The notes beneath the pieces were generated by a model that saw only the letters and a list, made by a program, of their open reading frames with translations, was not told the DNA's origin and did not search any database. The translations under genes were made by a program, and so were the position numbers. This document shows, piece after piece, positions 44,101 through 52,343 of a stretch of 64,000 bases of DNA (the stretch's first letter is position 1; each line of letters begins with the position of its first letter). This DNA is from Candidatus Aquiluna sp. UB-MaderosW2red (GTDB taxonomy: Bacteria; Actinomycetota; Actinomycetes; Actinomycetales; Microbacteriaceae): contig NZ_LT627734.1 of assembly GCF_900100865.1 (NCBI RefSeq), forward strand, positions 62,001-126,000, read 5' to 3'.

Positions 44101-44889
44101 CTACTGGCTGGCGCTACTGAGCCCATCAATCAGCTGTGCGATGGCGAGCGCCGTTTTCTCAAAGCTTGGTCCAGGGACACCAGCAATCAAAAAGGTGTCT
44201 CTTCTTAGCTCCAACATGATCGACTGCACCCTGGGCTCTTTGCCATAAAACACAAGCGGCACATAAGTACCAACAAAAGGAGTGTTTATGTCAATGTCCC
44301 CTAAACCAGACAGCTCTCCGGTGGCGAGGGCAACAAGAGCTTCTGGGGTGTGAAAGTCATCAACCCCGAGACAAACTGCCGGTCTTGCTGATTCTTTATA
44401 GAGCTCATAATCCGATGCCACAACAGGATATGAATGCAGGTCAATAATCACAACATGGCCCAATGCTTCCAGGCGCTCGGCAACGAGCGCTTGGAAGGCC
44501 AATGAATACGGCTTGAAGTAGGTGTCGATAACCTCCTGAGATTCAGATTCGGGGATATCACGCAAAGGCTTCTGGTCACTGGTCTTTGAGTAAACAACCC
44601 CCATGCCAACCTGGTTCATAACCTCGGTGTCATCTGGGAATCGCTCAGGATCAAACACCAACCTAGAGAGCGTGTTCTCAAAGATCCAAGGAGTCACCTT
44701 GGCTTTTTGAGAAGCGAGTCTTGCCAACTGATCGGTTAGCCCATCGGTCATTAGGTCCAACTCCTGCTGCAGCTCTTGGGCCGAGAGCAGCAACTGCTGG
44801 GCTATGTGATCGGGGATGTGAGTGCTTGCGTGTGGGACGTGAATGATCACGGGAGATAGTGAGTCTCCGGGTATTAGGTTCCAGTTCAT
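44101..44889 (-). CDS. N-formylglutamate amidohydrolase-family protein (intact copy)
   Basis: The 262-residue protein matches the N-formylglutamate amidohydrolase family: IIHVPHASTHIPDHI near residue 15, FENTLSRLVFDPERFPDD near 69, VIIDLHSYPV near 147 and MLELRRDTFL near 227. The family is zinc-dependent and cleaves N-formylglutamate or similar acyl amino acids. The hut pathway at 9-15 kb uses hutG and would not need it, and the cassette context suggests another substrate. Two decayed copies exist nearby. A 141-bp leader conserved with one of them precedes the ATG. Confidence 0.85.
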   Translation of the reverse strand: MNWNLIPGDSLSPVIIHVPHASTHIPDHIAQQLLLSAQELQQELDLMTDGLTDQLARLASQKAKVTPWIFENTLSRLVFDPERFPDDTEVMNQVGMGVVYSKTSDQKPLRDIPESESQEVIDTYFKPYSLAFQALVAERLEALGHVVIIDLHSYPVVASDYELYKESARPAVCLGVDDFHTPEALVALATGELSGLGDIDINTPFVGTYVPLVFYGKEPRVQSIMLELRRDTFLIAGVPGPSFEKTALAIAQLIDGLSSASQ

Positions 44890-45030
44890 TGGGTCTTGCC
44901 TCTTTCATTACCAGTGGGCCATCTGGCCCATCTACTTTTGTCAATTTCTTGACCTACTCATTTCCCTTTGCACCTTCGCCGATGGTCGGCAGGTTGCACG
45001 CTGAAGGCGGGAAGCCTTTTTATTCAGCCA
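44890..45030 (-). promoter_or_regulatory. Conserved 141-bp leader, candidate structured RNA, copy 1
   Basis: This segment differs from 51177-51317 at only 3 of 141 positions, although the following genes differ much more. It can fold: stem AAGGC/GCCTT (45004-45018), stem GCCGA/TCGGC (44978-44990) inside TGCACCT/AGGTTGCA, and a 7-bp stem TGGGCCA/TGGCCCA (44915-44930) near the start codon. The loop of the first stem could pair with TTCCC at 44962-44966 as a pseudoknot. It does not match a riboswitch class I can name. Positions 45031-45280 hold nothing recognised beyond an imperfect inverted repeat near 45037-45052. Confidence 0.5.
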
Positions 45031-45280
45031 TCTTCTAAAGCCCCTTGGGACTTGAGTGGATTTTTATTTAGTTATTAATGAAATCTTGGTGGCTTAGAAG
45101 GACTAAGTCAAGAACATTATTTTGTGTGCTGGGTGAGGCCCTTGTCTCAGCAATCTTCGATGAAACTGAAAGTTGAACCAAGGAAAATTGCAACCTGAAA
45201 GAGTGGGAAGGCTCGATTGTACCGAATCCTGATGGTCCCCAGGGGGTCCTGATAAAACTTACTTTCAGATCTGAAGTTTC

Positions 45281-45649
45281 CTAAAATTCATCTTGGAAGC
45301 CGAGTTGAGCCTCGAGATCGTCTGCCTCAACCGCAAGCTTTAAAAAGGCATTCCTTATTTCACTCTCGTCGATGTCTTCGACGAAAACGTTGTGCTTCAG
45401 GCTGTAAGCCCCTCCTGCGGTAACGATACCGAACATAGATGTGTTAGCGGATAAAACCCCGTCTGCATCGATCCTATTCGCCCAAACCACTGGGGCAGTC
45501 AATTGAAGTGCGTTGCCTTGAACGCCTGCATAAACCTTATGAGTTCTACCTCTGGTTGTCTCGATCTCCATAGAGAAAAATCGGTTACCCTCATCTGTTA
45601 CTGCGTACTTATTAAATATAAAATCATAAACCTCTTGCTCGGTTGCCAC
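45281..45649 (-). CDS. Unknown 122-aa protein, cassette copy 2
   Basis: Paralogue of the protein at 39364-39732, same length, starting with GTG (MATEQEVYDFIFNKY) after a G-rich ribosome site. Shared features are the FFSMEIE strand near residue 24 and DIDESEIRNAFLKLAVEADD near 94. The N-terminal 100 residues of the adjacent 998-residue protein appear to be the same domain in fused form. It lies between that gene and the intact amidohydrolase. Function is unknown. The 245 bp upstream (45650-45894) hold no recognised gene. Confidence 0.75.
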   Translation of the reverse strand: MATEQEVYDFIFNKYAVTDEGNRFFSMEIETTRGRTHKVYAGVQGNALQLTAPVVWANRIDADGVLSANTSMFGIVTAGGAYSLKHNVFVEDIDESEIRNAFLKLAVEADDLEAQLGFQDEF

Positions 45650-45894
45650 AGAAAACCCCCTTCATCAAGCTCTACATCTACCAAACGACAGACTTAATCA
45701 GATCCTAGCAAGGTCCAGAAAAGTAGCGTCTTTGGCTCGTGTCCCCAAAGTAGCGCTAAATGATGGTCTTGAGGAATGTGCGCCTAGTCAAGTCTCTGAC
45801 ACCTAAAGAGTCGGCGATGCTTTTCGCACCCTTAAATGGGACCAATGGTTTCTCGATTAAAGCGAAAATAACAAGACCAGAATGGAATGTGCCT

Positions 45895-48891
45895 CTAAGC
45901 CTCTTCGGAATCCCCTCGGATGCTTTTGGCCTTAGTATCCCACCACTCGTGTTCAGTGGCATAGGAGGCCATGTTTGAAATGACATCCGCAATGGTTTCC
46001 TCTACGTCAAATTCATCCTCACACCATAACTCAGCAATGAGAATCGCCCATTCGTTGTCGGTCAGATGTTTTCGAAATTCGATCTCAATAGCCTCTCTTG
46101 GATATCCAGCCGCTATGCCGAGAGTCTTGGCGGTTTCGATGAGGTCATCATCACCAATTTCCTCAAGTTCGTGCCAGCGCAGCATCTTTATCGACCATTG
46201 GTCAAAAGCTTCCAACAAGTGGGCTTCCACGCGAGTAAAGCAATCAAGCAATGCCTCTCGGAGTTTTGGTCTTGAAATTAAAGTGCTATTGGTTGCAGTC
46301 AGACCAGGGTGGAAAAACCCGTGTCGGATTGTGGTGAGGAGAGGGACGAGATTTTGATGGTCACCATCATAAAAACGCTGAACCGAGCCCCGTAACTGAG
46401 GGCTAGTTGCCAAGGATATGAGTTTTTCTCGGAAGTGCTTCCATGACGGCTCCGACGCCAGCGATTTCGACAGATCGCCATCATTCACAATCACTGTTCC
46501 CTTTCCGGAGAGTCGCTCCCAAGCTTCGAGCGCCGCGATCAGCAGTGAGATTTTAAGCATTACGTAGTAAGAGTCTGTGCTCTCTTTGCCACCCTCAAAG
46601 GTGGCTGTAGAAAGGTTTTGAGCCAGTTTTAGCTTGACCCCAAAGTTAGACACAAGCTGTCTAAGAATGGAATTCTCAGGGATCGCTGGGAAGACGCGAC
46701 CAAAACTCAGAGTTTCGCTCACTTCGGAGGGTCCCGCCAAGAAATCCGCATCTAAATTGTTTTCTTCAAGAAATTGGTTTGTTTGGTGCGTAGTTGTTTT
46801 ATTTGCTGGCGTACCCAGAAGTCCCGGGCCGAGCTGATAACCACCGGCTAGCACGCAGCGCTCTTGGAAGCTCTTCGAGAGCTCAAGGTTTCCTCGGCCC
46901 TTTTCTATGAGGCTCATGAAAAAACTGGCTTCTCTATCCGAAAACTTGTCTTCGCGCGCGAGGGCAGACGTGAATGCTTTGGAACTTGAATCAAGCTCAC
47001 CCAAAATGTAGTAGGCCACCCCGAGGTTGGAAAGCGCATTAGTTGACTGATTTAGCATTCTTTGGTCGACAGCCTGGTGGGCGAAGTATTCAATCTCTCG
47101 GATTAACTCGGGGTTTTGAGACAGCTCAGGAATCAAGAACCTGTATATGTAAGTGTTTATCCCATGCACCAAAAATGGTCCGGCACCGTCTCTAACTAGC
47201 TGGACTAGCTTTTCACGCGCACCTACATCATTCTCGACATTTAAAAACTCCCCCACCTCAACGAGAAGCTGTCTGGTCTGATCCATGAGGCCACCCACCT
47301 GAGTAACCGGAATCCATTGAGGTGCTGCCACGCGACTGCTCCTTGATGCCCCCTCTACAAGTTTGGCGCACGGATTCCCGAGCGCATCGTCCCAAGGGGC
47401 GGTAAAGTTCGGATCCCGGAAATTGACATAACCGTCTTCGACAGTTGTTGCCGCTGCGGTGCAGCCGTTGACAAGCAAAGGGAGGATCTGGCTCAAAAAT
47501 GGAAGTGAATCTTGCGTCAGTTTCCAACCAAACTGGACAACCTGAGGAAATATGGTGCTCTCAAAAACGTTTGAACTGCCTGCACCTTGAGAACCATTTA
47601 TTCTTGAAAAACCGCTTGCCTCTGCATGGTTCTTTATGGTGAAAAACGGCACCGGTCTGGCTTCATGTGGGATTTGCGGAAACGCCAAGTCCCTGCTCAA
47701 AGTCATAAGCTGACTGCCGGGCAATGGCGTCTCGCACATGAACGCAAGCTGCTTCATGAATACTGGCAGCTGGAGTTTGGTTGAAAGCTGACCCAGACTA
47801 AAGCCCCCTGCTTTTGTATCCAGGTTGATGGTCGAGATCTTGCCGTCTTCGTCCTCAACCTCAAAATAATCCACCCCATCGATTGGGACTGTGGTGGCCA
47901 AAAGATCCACAAACCAGTAGGCGGTTTCTTGACCCTCTTTATTGATGTGAACCTCAAGCGATTGATAAAACGGTGTCCCTGCAGCTGTCACCCACTGACC
48001 CTGAAGGCGGTGTTTGTTGTCTACCTCAATCTGACTCTCGTGAGAGGCTGCCCAGGTTGTTTTGTAGCTGGCCTTCAATTCCTCCGACTCCAGTGCCCGA
48101 AGGAACTCTTTGCCAATGGCAGTTTCTGGAATACTTTGAATGTCCCCCTGCTCGGCCTCGTCAATCTCAAATTTCGAAACCATCTTCAGATCTTGAGCTG
48201 CCACATGAGAAAGGCGGCCTGCAACGTCACCCATGGCTGAGAGGCGATGCTGGTGCACTTCTGATGCTGGCTTTGGGACAAAAAGCTCAAACCACGCATC
48301 AGCATTCGCATCAACAAGCACTAGGTTCTGTCGATACCACGTCGAATTTTCTGCACTGGGCTCTTGCTCATCCGATGTTATTGTCTCTCCTTGTTTGGAT
48401 GCTGTGTCTAAGGTTCGGCTCACTGGCTCAACTTGGATGCTGTGATTAGATTCGACGGATGAGGCGGAGCCTTGGGTAAGTTCTTCCTTCTTGAGAAAAT
48501 GGCGCGTACCAAGAATTTCAAACTCGCGCTTTCCAGCCTGTGAAACAATCATTTCAAGCAACAATTTGGAAGCCTCGGGGTTCGCAATTATCTGGCTGTA
48601 ATTCAACACATTGTGGTAAGTCATGGCAACTCCCATCTTGCCAATTCCCATTGCACCCAATTCAGCAGCCAAGTTTTCAACTTGGTCCATCTCGCAAACG
48701 GGAGCATCGATAAAAAGAGACTTCGCTGTAAACGTCAAGTAGAGAGGTCGCGAATAGACATGGCCGTCAATTGAAACATCGAGGTATCCGAATAGACGAT
48801 CCGAGGACGCTGGATTGAACTCAGTCTCAATGTCAATCCAGCTAAGGAGAAGCTTTTTTGATTCTTCCCTCGCAAATGATTCGTCTTCCAA
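45895..48891 (-). CDS. Large cassette protein, copy 2, with extra N- and C-terminal domains
   Basis: A 998-residue protein of unknown function. Residues 1-110 resemble the neighbouring 122-residue protein. Residues about 215-690 are paralogous to the 592-residue protein at 40067 (FGWKL near 455, EDGYVN near 484, DGAGPF near 565, NALSNLGVAYYILGELDSSS near 612). Instead of a zinc ribbon the C-terminal third is helical and carries TTIRHGFFHPGL near 853, an R-x4-H pattern like HEPN RNase-type domains, followed by an acidic tail. The start is a TTG with GGGGG four bases before it; the frame stays open upstream without ATG. Confidence 0.75.
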   Translation of the reverse strand: MEDESFAREESKKLLLSWIDIETEFNPASSDRLFGYLDVSIDGHVYSRPLYLTFTAKSLFIDAPVCEMDQVENLAAELGAMGIGKMGVAMTYHNVLNYSQIIANPEASKLLLEMIVSQAGKREFEILGTRHFLKKEELTQGSASSVESNHSIQVEPVSRTLDTASKQGETITSDEQEPSAENSTWYRQNLVLVDANADAWFELFVPKPASEVHQHRLSAMGDVAGRLSHVAAQDLKMVSKFEIDEAEQGDIQSIPETAIGKEFLRALESEELKASYKTTWAASHESQIEVDNKHRLQGQWVTAAGTPFYQSLEVHINKEGQETAYWFVDLLATTVPIDGVDYFEVEDEDGKISTINLDTKAGGFSLGQLSTKLQLPVFMKQLAFMCETPLPGSQLMTLSRDLAFPQIPHEARPVPFFTIKNHAEASGFSRINGSQGAGSSNVFESTIFPQVVQFGWKLTQDSLPFLSQILPLLVNGCTAAATTVEDGYVNFRDPNFTAPWDDALGNPCAKLVEGASRSSRVAAPQWIPVTQVGGLMDQTRQLLVEVGEFLNVENDVGAREKLVQLVRDGAGPFLVHGINTYIYRFLIPELSQNPELIREIEYFAHQAVDQRMLNQSTNALSNLGVAYYILGELDSSSKAFTSALAREDKFSDREASFFMSLIEKGRGNLELSKSFQERCVLAGGYQLGPGLLGTPANKTTTHQTNQFLEENNLDADFLAGPSEVSETLSFGRVFPAIPENSILRQLVSNFGVKLKLAQNLSTATFEGGKESTDSYYVMLKISLLIAALEAWERLSGKGTVIVNDGDLSKSLASEPSWKHFREKLISLATSPQLRGSVQRFYDGDHQNLVPLLTTIRHGFFHPGLTATNSTLISRPKLREALLDCFTRVEAHLLEAFDQWSIKMLRWHELEEIGDDDLIETAKTLGIAAGYPREAIEIEFRKHLTDNEWAILIAELWCEDEFDVEETIADVISNMASYATEHEWWDTKAKSIRGDSEEA

Positions 48892-49135
48892 AATGCCCCC
48901 AAGTTGGTTGTGTTCCGCAATTTTAATTCTATACGCCCTCGCGATTGACTGGATGAACTTAGTCCCTGTGTTTTCTCAAAAGCTGCGAGCCCGCTATCAG
49001 CATTCCAAATGACTAGGTGAGTTGGGGGCTGTGTGAGTTAAGCCTGGCAGGGTAGTTAGGCTGGCTTTGGGTTTACTCGATAGCTATTCATTTGAACCCC
49101 CAATTTCGATTGAAGCTAGACGGCAGAAGAGGGGG

Positions 49136-49152
49136 CTGACATTTTTGGTTTG
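49136..49152. repeat. 17-bp repeat CTGACATTTTTGGTTTG, copy 2
   Basis: Identical to 44001-44017, lying 19 bp beyond the stop of the decayed amidohydrolase copy. The remainder of 48892-49170 is the promoter side of the 998-residue protein gene and shows no other gene. Confidence 0.8.
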
Positions 49153-49170
49153 ACCCAGGCTGAACTGAGA

Positions 49171-49560
49171 TCATCTCTCTGAACCCCCTTCATCCGATTT
49201 GAGTGAAAGCGCATCAAGCAGGTCCGGAATTGCAGCCGTTTTTGGCTCAAAGCCTTGAGCAGGTCTACCAGCGGTCAAGAAGGTTTCTCTTCTTATTTCC
49301 AACATGGCTGACTGCACGCGTTGATCTTTTCCATAGAAGGCAAGTGGGGCATAGGTGCACACAAACAGTGTGTTGATGCCTACCTCTCCAAGCGCAGAAA
49401 AAGCATTTCTTGCCAAATCAACCAAATTGTCTGAGGTGCGAAAATTATCAACCCCCAGACAATGCGCTGGTCTGGCTGATTCCTTCTAAGGCTCGTAATC
49501 AGTTGGCGCAACTGGGTATGAGTGCAAATCAATTATCATCGCCTGACCCATCCAGGCTGG
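49171..49560 (-). pseudogene. Decayed N-formylglutamate amidohydrolase, 3' half
   Basis: The minus strand reads AMIIDLHSYPVAPTDYEP, then a TAG at 49486-49488, then KESARPAHCLGVDNF and the rest of the C-terminal domain (CTYAPLAFYGKDQRVQSAML) to the end. This matches the intact copy at 44101 across its last 125 residues with one nonsense codon and clear divergence. The 5' half lies at 50898-51176, with about 45 codons missing between. The gene is dead. Confidence 0.85.
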
Positions 49561-49576
49561 TAGGCCGGTCGAATGG

Positions 49577-49822
49577 TTACTTGAGCGGAGGCTGAGGCAG
49601 TGGTCGGCTCTTGACGAAAATCGACGCGGGCCAAGAGCGCGCCTTGGCCATTTGCCTAGAAATTGCCAGGTGCCATCTGAAAAACTCATTGTTCGAATAT
49701 TTATGATCAATTCTTGAGCTTGCACAAACCTTACAGACTTTCCAGTTTGAAGGACTGTCAGATATACCCAAGGGTGAATACGTGAAGTATGCGTCACACA
49801 GCGAGCAAATTTCTCTATCCAT
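49577..49822 (-). CDS. Small protein with two CxxC pairs
   Basis: An 81-residue protein starting MDREICSLCDAYFTYSPLG with a second pair in WKVCKVCASSRIDHKYSNN, the spacing of a small zinc ribbon that could bind nucleic acid. It lies inside the segment that splits the decayed amidohydrolase. No strong ribosome site is seen, so expression is uncertain. No relative is recognised. The 337 bp that follow to 50159 hold no supported gene. Confidence 0.5.
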   Translation of the reverse strand: MDREICSLCDAYFTYSPLGISDSPSNWKVCKVCASSRIDHKYSNNEFFRWHLAISRQMAKARSWPASIFVKSRPLPQPPLK

Positions 49823-50159
49823 GCCTTTTACTATGACAGGAGCTTTAGGTGACTATTTAAAGTTATCCAAGGGTTTGTGATGGGGCCGCGATGTTGACTA
49901 CTGTCGGGAGGACAGCAAGTCGCAATGCGCAGTCACTTTTTAGGAGTGGGGCTGACATTCCGAATAAAAGCATTTCGGGGGCTTGAGCCCTGCGCCAAAA
50001 TAACTTGTATTGCTGCTCCCATTCATCTCTACTGCGAAAAACTGACTGGCGATCTCGCAGCTCCAGGGCTGCGAAAGGGTCTTGACAAATTAGAAAAGCC
50101 ACTGGTTCTCTGCTTGTTTTGCGTGTGATAATGAAGCCCAGACTAAGTAAAGGGGCGGA

Positions 50160-50306
50160 ATGAAGTTTTTGGTTATGAGTGCTGATATCTATGAGGTTGA
50201 GGCCGAAGACATTGACAAGGCGTGCGACAAAGTCGCAGAGTTCCTGAGCGGCGAGAAGCACGATGATGTTGTATTCGTTGAGTACTACGTTTCTGAAGCA
50301 CCCTAG
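50160..50306 (+). CDS. Small acidic 48-aa protein
   Basis: A 48-codon gene starting MKFLVMSADIYEVEAEDIDK, with a second half GEKHDDVVFVEYYVSEAP. AAGGGGCGG lies just before the ATG as a good ribosome site. The composition and strand-helix-strand look suggest a real small folded protein. No family is recognised. It lies in the segment that interrupts the decayed amidohydrolase. Confidence 0.6.
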   Translation: MKFLVMSADIYEVEAEDIDKACDKVAEFLSGEKHDDVVFVEYYVSEAP

Positions 50307-50420
50307 GACTCCTAAACTTTGAATCGGCAGGAGGGGCCAATGGAGCAGCTCCTACTGGTCAATTCGAAAGAAGATTTTCTGCACATTTAGGCGGCGCCCA
50401 AAGGGGGTTGCAGTTAGAAG

Positions 50421-50890
50421 ATGTCTTCTCATCTATTCTCGTTTTTTTCAGGGGCAGGATTCCTCGACCTTGATTTTGAATCCAAAGGCTTCATTGTGGC
50501 AGCTAAACGAAATCTACGAACCCTTCGCAAATGCATACGAAAGATCACGGCAAGCTATGCAAATCTCTCCACAGCCTTTTGGACTTGATGTTGGCTCAAT
50601 CGAAACCAATTCGAGACTAAAAGACTTTCCAAGCTAAAGGGTCAGATTCAAGATGTGAGAAGAACTGGCGAATTATCTGGGTTCATCGGAGGGCCTTCCT
50701 GCCCAGATTTCTCCGTTGCTGGCAAAAATGCAGGAAGTGAGGATGAGACTGGGAGGCTGTCTAAGTCTTATCTTGACCTGACGATTTGAGCCAGGCCAGA
50801 CTTCTTCCTCTTTGAGAACGTGAAGGGCTTGTGGCGAACTTCAAGCCATCGAGCCTTTTACGAGGAATTAAAGTCTGAACTTCGGGGTTC
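50421..50890 (+). pseudogene. Decayed DNA (cytosine-5) methyltransferase, 5' part
   Basis: Methyltransferase motifs appear in order but in shifted frames. Motif I is HLFSFFSGAGFLDLDFE from the ATG at 50421; a frame change near 50500 leads to LNEIYEPFANAYERS. A second change near 50635 leads to GFIGGPSCPDFSVAGKNAG (motif IV with the catalytic Pro-Cys). A TGA near 50788 precedes ARPDFFLFENVKGLW (motif VI, ENV). The gene then stops abruptly at the border with the amidohydrolase relic, so the target-recognition part and motifs VIII-X are absent. It cannot be functional. Confidence 0.88.
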
Positions 50891-50897
50891 AATTCAC

Positions 50898-51176
50898 CTG
50901 GTTCATAACTTCGGTGTCATCTGGGAATCGTTCCGGGTCAAAAACCAAACGAGAAAGCTTGTTCTCAAAGATCCAAGGCTTCGCCCTGGCTCTTTGAGAA
51001 GCGAGTCTTGCCAACTGATCGGTTAGCCCATCGGTCATCAGATCTAACTCTTGCTGCAGCTCATTGGCTGAGAGCAGCAACTGCTGGGCTATGTGATCGG
51101 GGATATTGGTGCTTGCGTGAGGAACGTGAATGATCACTGGAGACAAAGAGTCTCCAGTGACTATGCTCCAGTTCAT
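50898..51176 (-). pseudogene. Decayed N-formylglutamate amidohydrolase, 5' part
   Basis: The first 93 codons match the intact copy closely, starting MNWSIVTGDSLSPVIIHVPH and running to FPDDTEVMNQV, where homology stops at the junction with the methyltransferase relic. About one residue in nine differs from the copy at 44101. Its 3' half lies 1.3 kb away. The upstream 141 bp are nearly identical to the leader of the intact gene. Confidence 0.9.
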
Positions 51177-51317
51177 TGGGTCTTGCCTCTTTCATTACCA
51201 GTGGGCCTTCTGGCCCATCTACTTTTGTCAATTTCTTGACCTACTCATTTTCCTTTGCACCTTCGCCGATGGTCGGCAGGTTGCACGCTGAAGGCGGGAA
51301 GCCTTTTTGTTCAGCCA
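51177..51317 (-). promoter_or_regulatory. Conserved 141-bp leader, candidate structured RNA, copy 2
   Basis: This copy differs from 44890-45030 at three positions. One change alters the start-proximal stem loop (TGGGCC-TTCT-GGCCCA) while keeping six pairs. Unlike copy 1, a 25-codon frame starting MAEQKGFPPSACNLP runs through it; copy 1 has a stop at codon 4, so that frame is not conserved. Confidence 0.5.
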
Positions 51318-51324
51318 TTTTCTT

Positions 51325-51340
51325 GAACCCCTAGGGGTTC
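51325..51340. repeat. 16-bp perfect palindrome
   Basis: GAACCCCTAGGGGTTC lies at the far edge of the second leader copy. The equivalent place in copy 1 has a weaker inverted repeat (AAGCCCC and GGGACTT). It may be a terminator for the upstream gene, part of the leader RNA, or a border element. Confidence 0.7.
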
Positions 51341-51413
51341 GAGTTGGCTAGAGTCTGCCAACTCTCAAAGCGTGACCCCGTTGGGGTTACAACGCTCCAT
51401 AAGCAGGTCAGAC

Positions 51414-51914
51414 TCAATCCGTTGTTGGGCCTTCGGGACGATCATCTGATTTACCCAAAGATTCAGTGATTTCGGATTCCATTTCCTCATCCCGGCCCCA
51501 CGTGAACTCAGATGCGACACTGAAAAAATGGAAACCGCTCCAACCCTGAAGCTCCCAATCGTTGTCATTCTCAATCTCAGATACAGAAATATCTTGATCT
51601 TGGAGCCACTTTTGAACAAGGGGATACTCCCATGCAAATCCGTCATCGGAATCCCAATCAGTGTTTCCACCTTCACCAGCCGAATTGATATCCGTGTCAA
51701 AGCTCCAGAGCTCGTATGGACCTTCCAGGTAAGGGAGCAATTCGTCAGGGGAGCAATGATCCCAGTACTCCCCCTCGTTCGGTGGATTGTGAGAACCACG
51801 CACAGCCCGCAGCACTTGACCCGGGGCAGCTTCTGTCCACAGTGCCTTTTCGGACATTGTGATGAATTCGACCAACCCAGTTAATCTCGACGTGTAAAAA
51901 ACAATTGTGGCCAT
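51414..51914 (-). CDS. Unknown acidic 166-aa protein
   Basis: A soluble acidic protein starting MATIVFYTSRLTGLVEFITM, rich in Trp, Asp and Glu, with WDSDDGFAWEYPLVQKWLQD near residue 86 and HFFSVASEFTWGRDEEME near 128. GGGGGATAAAG precedes the ATG as a ribosome site. No family is recognised. It lies upstream of the second leader and the split amidohydrolase on the same strand. It could be an immunity-like or phage-derived protein; nothing in the sequence decides this. Confidence 0.55.
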   Translation of the reverse strand: MATIVFYTSRLTGLVEFITMSEKALWTEAAPGQVLRAVRGSHNPPNEGEYWDHCSPDELLPYLEGPYELWSFDTDINSAGEGGNTDWDSDDGFAWEYPLVQKWLQDQDISVSEIENDNDWELQGWSGFHFFSVASEFTWGRDEEMESEITESLGKSDDRPEGPTTD

Positions 51915-52343
51915 CTTTATCCCCCATGTCCCGTATTTCCCCCGAGAAGACTATCGCCAGTCTCAGACTTTTAATTATATGCCTGTGGATCCAGGCACTA
52001 GGCCGCCGCTAGCTGCGGAGAACGGGGCCGTTTGCAATGCAATGAGACTTGGCTCCCTGGTAAAGCTTCGTCGCTTCCAGTGCGGCAATAATCCATGGAG
52101 TCAGATCGGCCAACGCGCTTACATGATCGAGCCATGGTTGAATCTCGAAATTGGCCCTGTTGACTTTTGTCACAGCGATTCGATTTGAAGATCTGTATTT
52201 GATTACCCCAGAAAGAATCGGACGAGCAAGGAAATTCCCCTTCTCAATAGCCTCAAAGTCTGTCCTATGATGAGAGAAGACAGCTGATCAGACATTAGCG
52301 ACAGCGCCTGAGTTCAGCCGTTATCCGACAGTTTGGGGGCAAC
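51915..52343. other. Intergenic, 429 bp, no supported gene
   Basis: Frames are open here in places (for example on the plus strand to 52188), but none has a ribosome site, family match or convincing composition. The end of the stretch is the likely promoter region of the EVE-HNH gene. Confidence 0.4.

Noticed and set aside
44978-45018. Reading the leader as a glycine riboswitch because of GGCGAAGGTGCAAA
   Set aside because: Only a loose resemblance to one aptamer segment; the other conserved glycine-riboswitch blocks are missing.
45971-46357. Plus-strand open frame of 128 codons
   Set aside because: Antisense to the 998-residue protein gene, which has a clear paralogue; no start signal.
47929-48449. 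Overlapping plus-strand frames of about 100-158 codons
   Set aside because: All are shadows of the large cassette gene and show no protein-family signal.
49863-50261. Minus-strand open frame of 132 codons
   Set aside because: It overlaps the well-marked 48-codon gene on the other strand and has no ribosome site or domain.
51240-51317. A 25-codon peptide gene in the second leader
   Set aside because: The equivalent frame in the first leader has a stop at codon 4, so the frame is not under selection.
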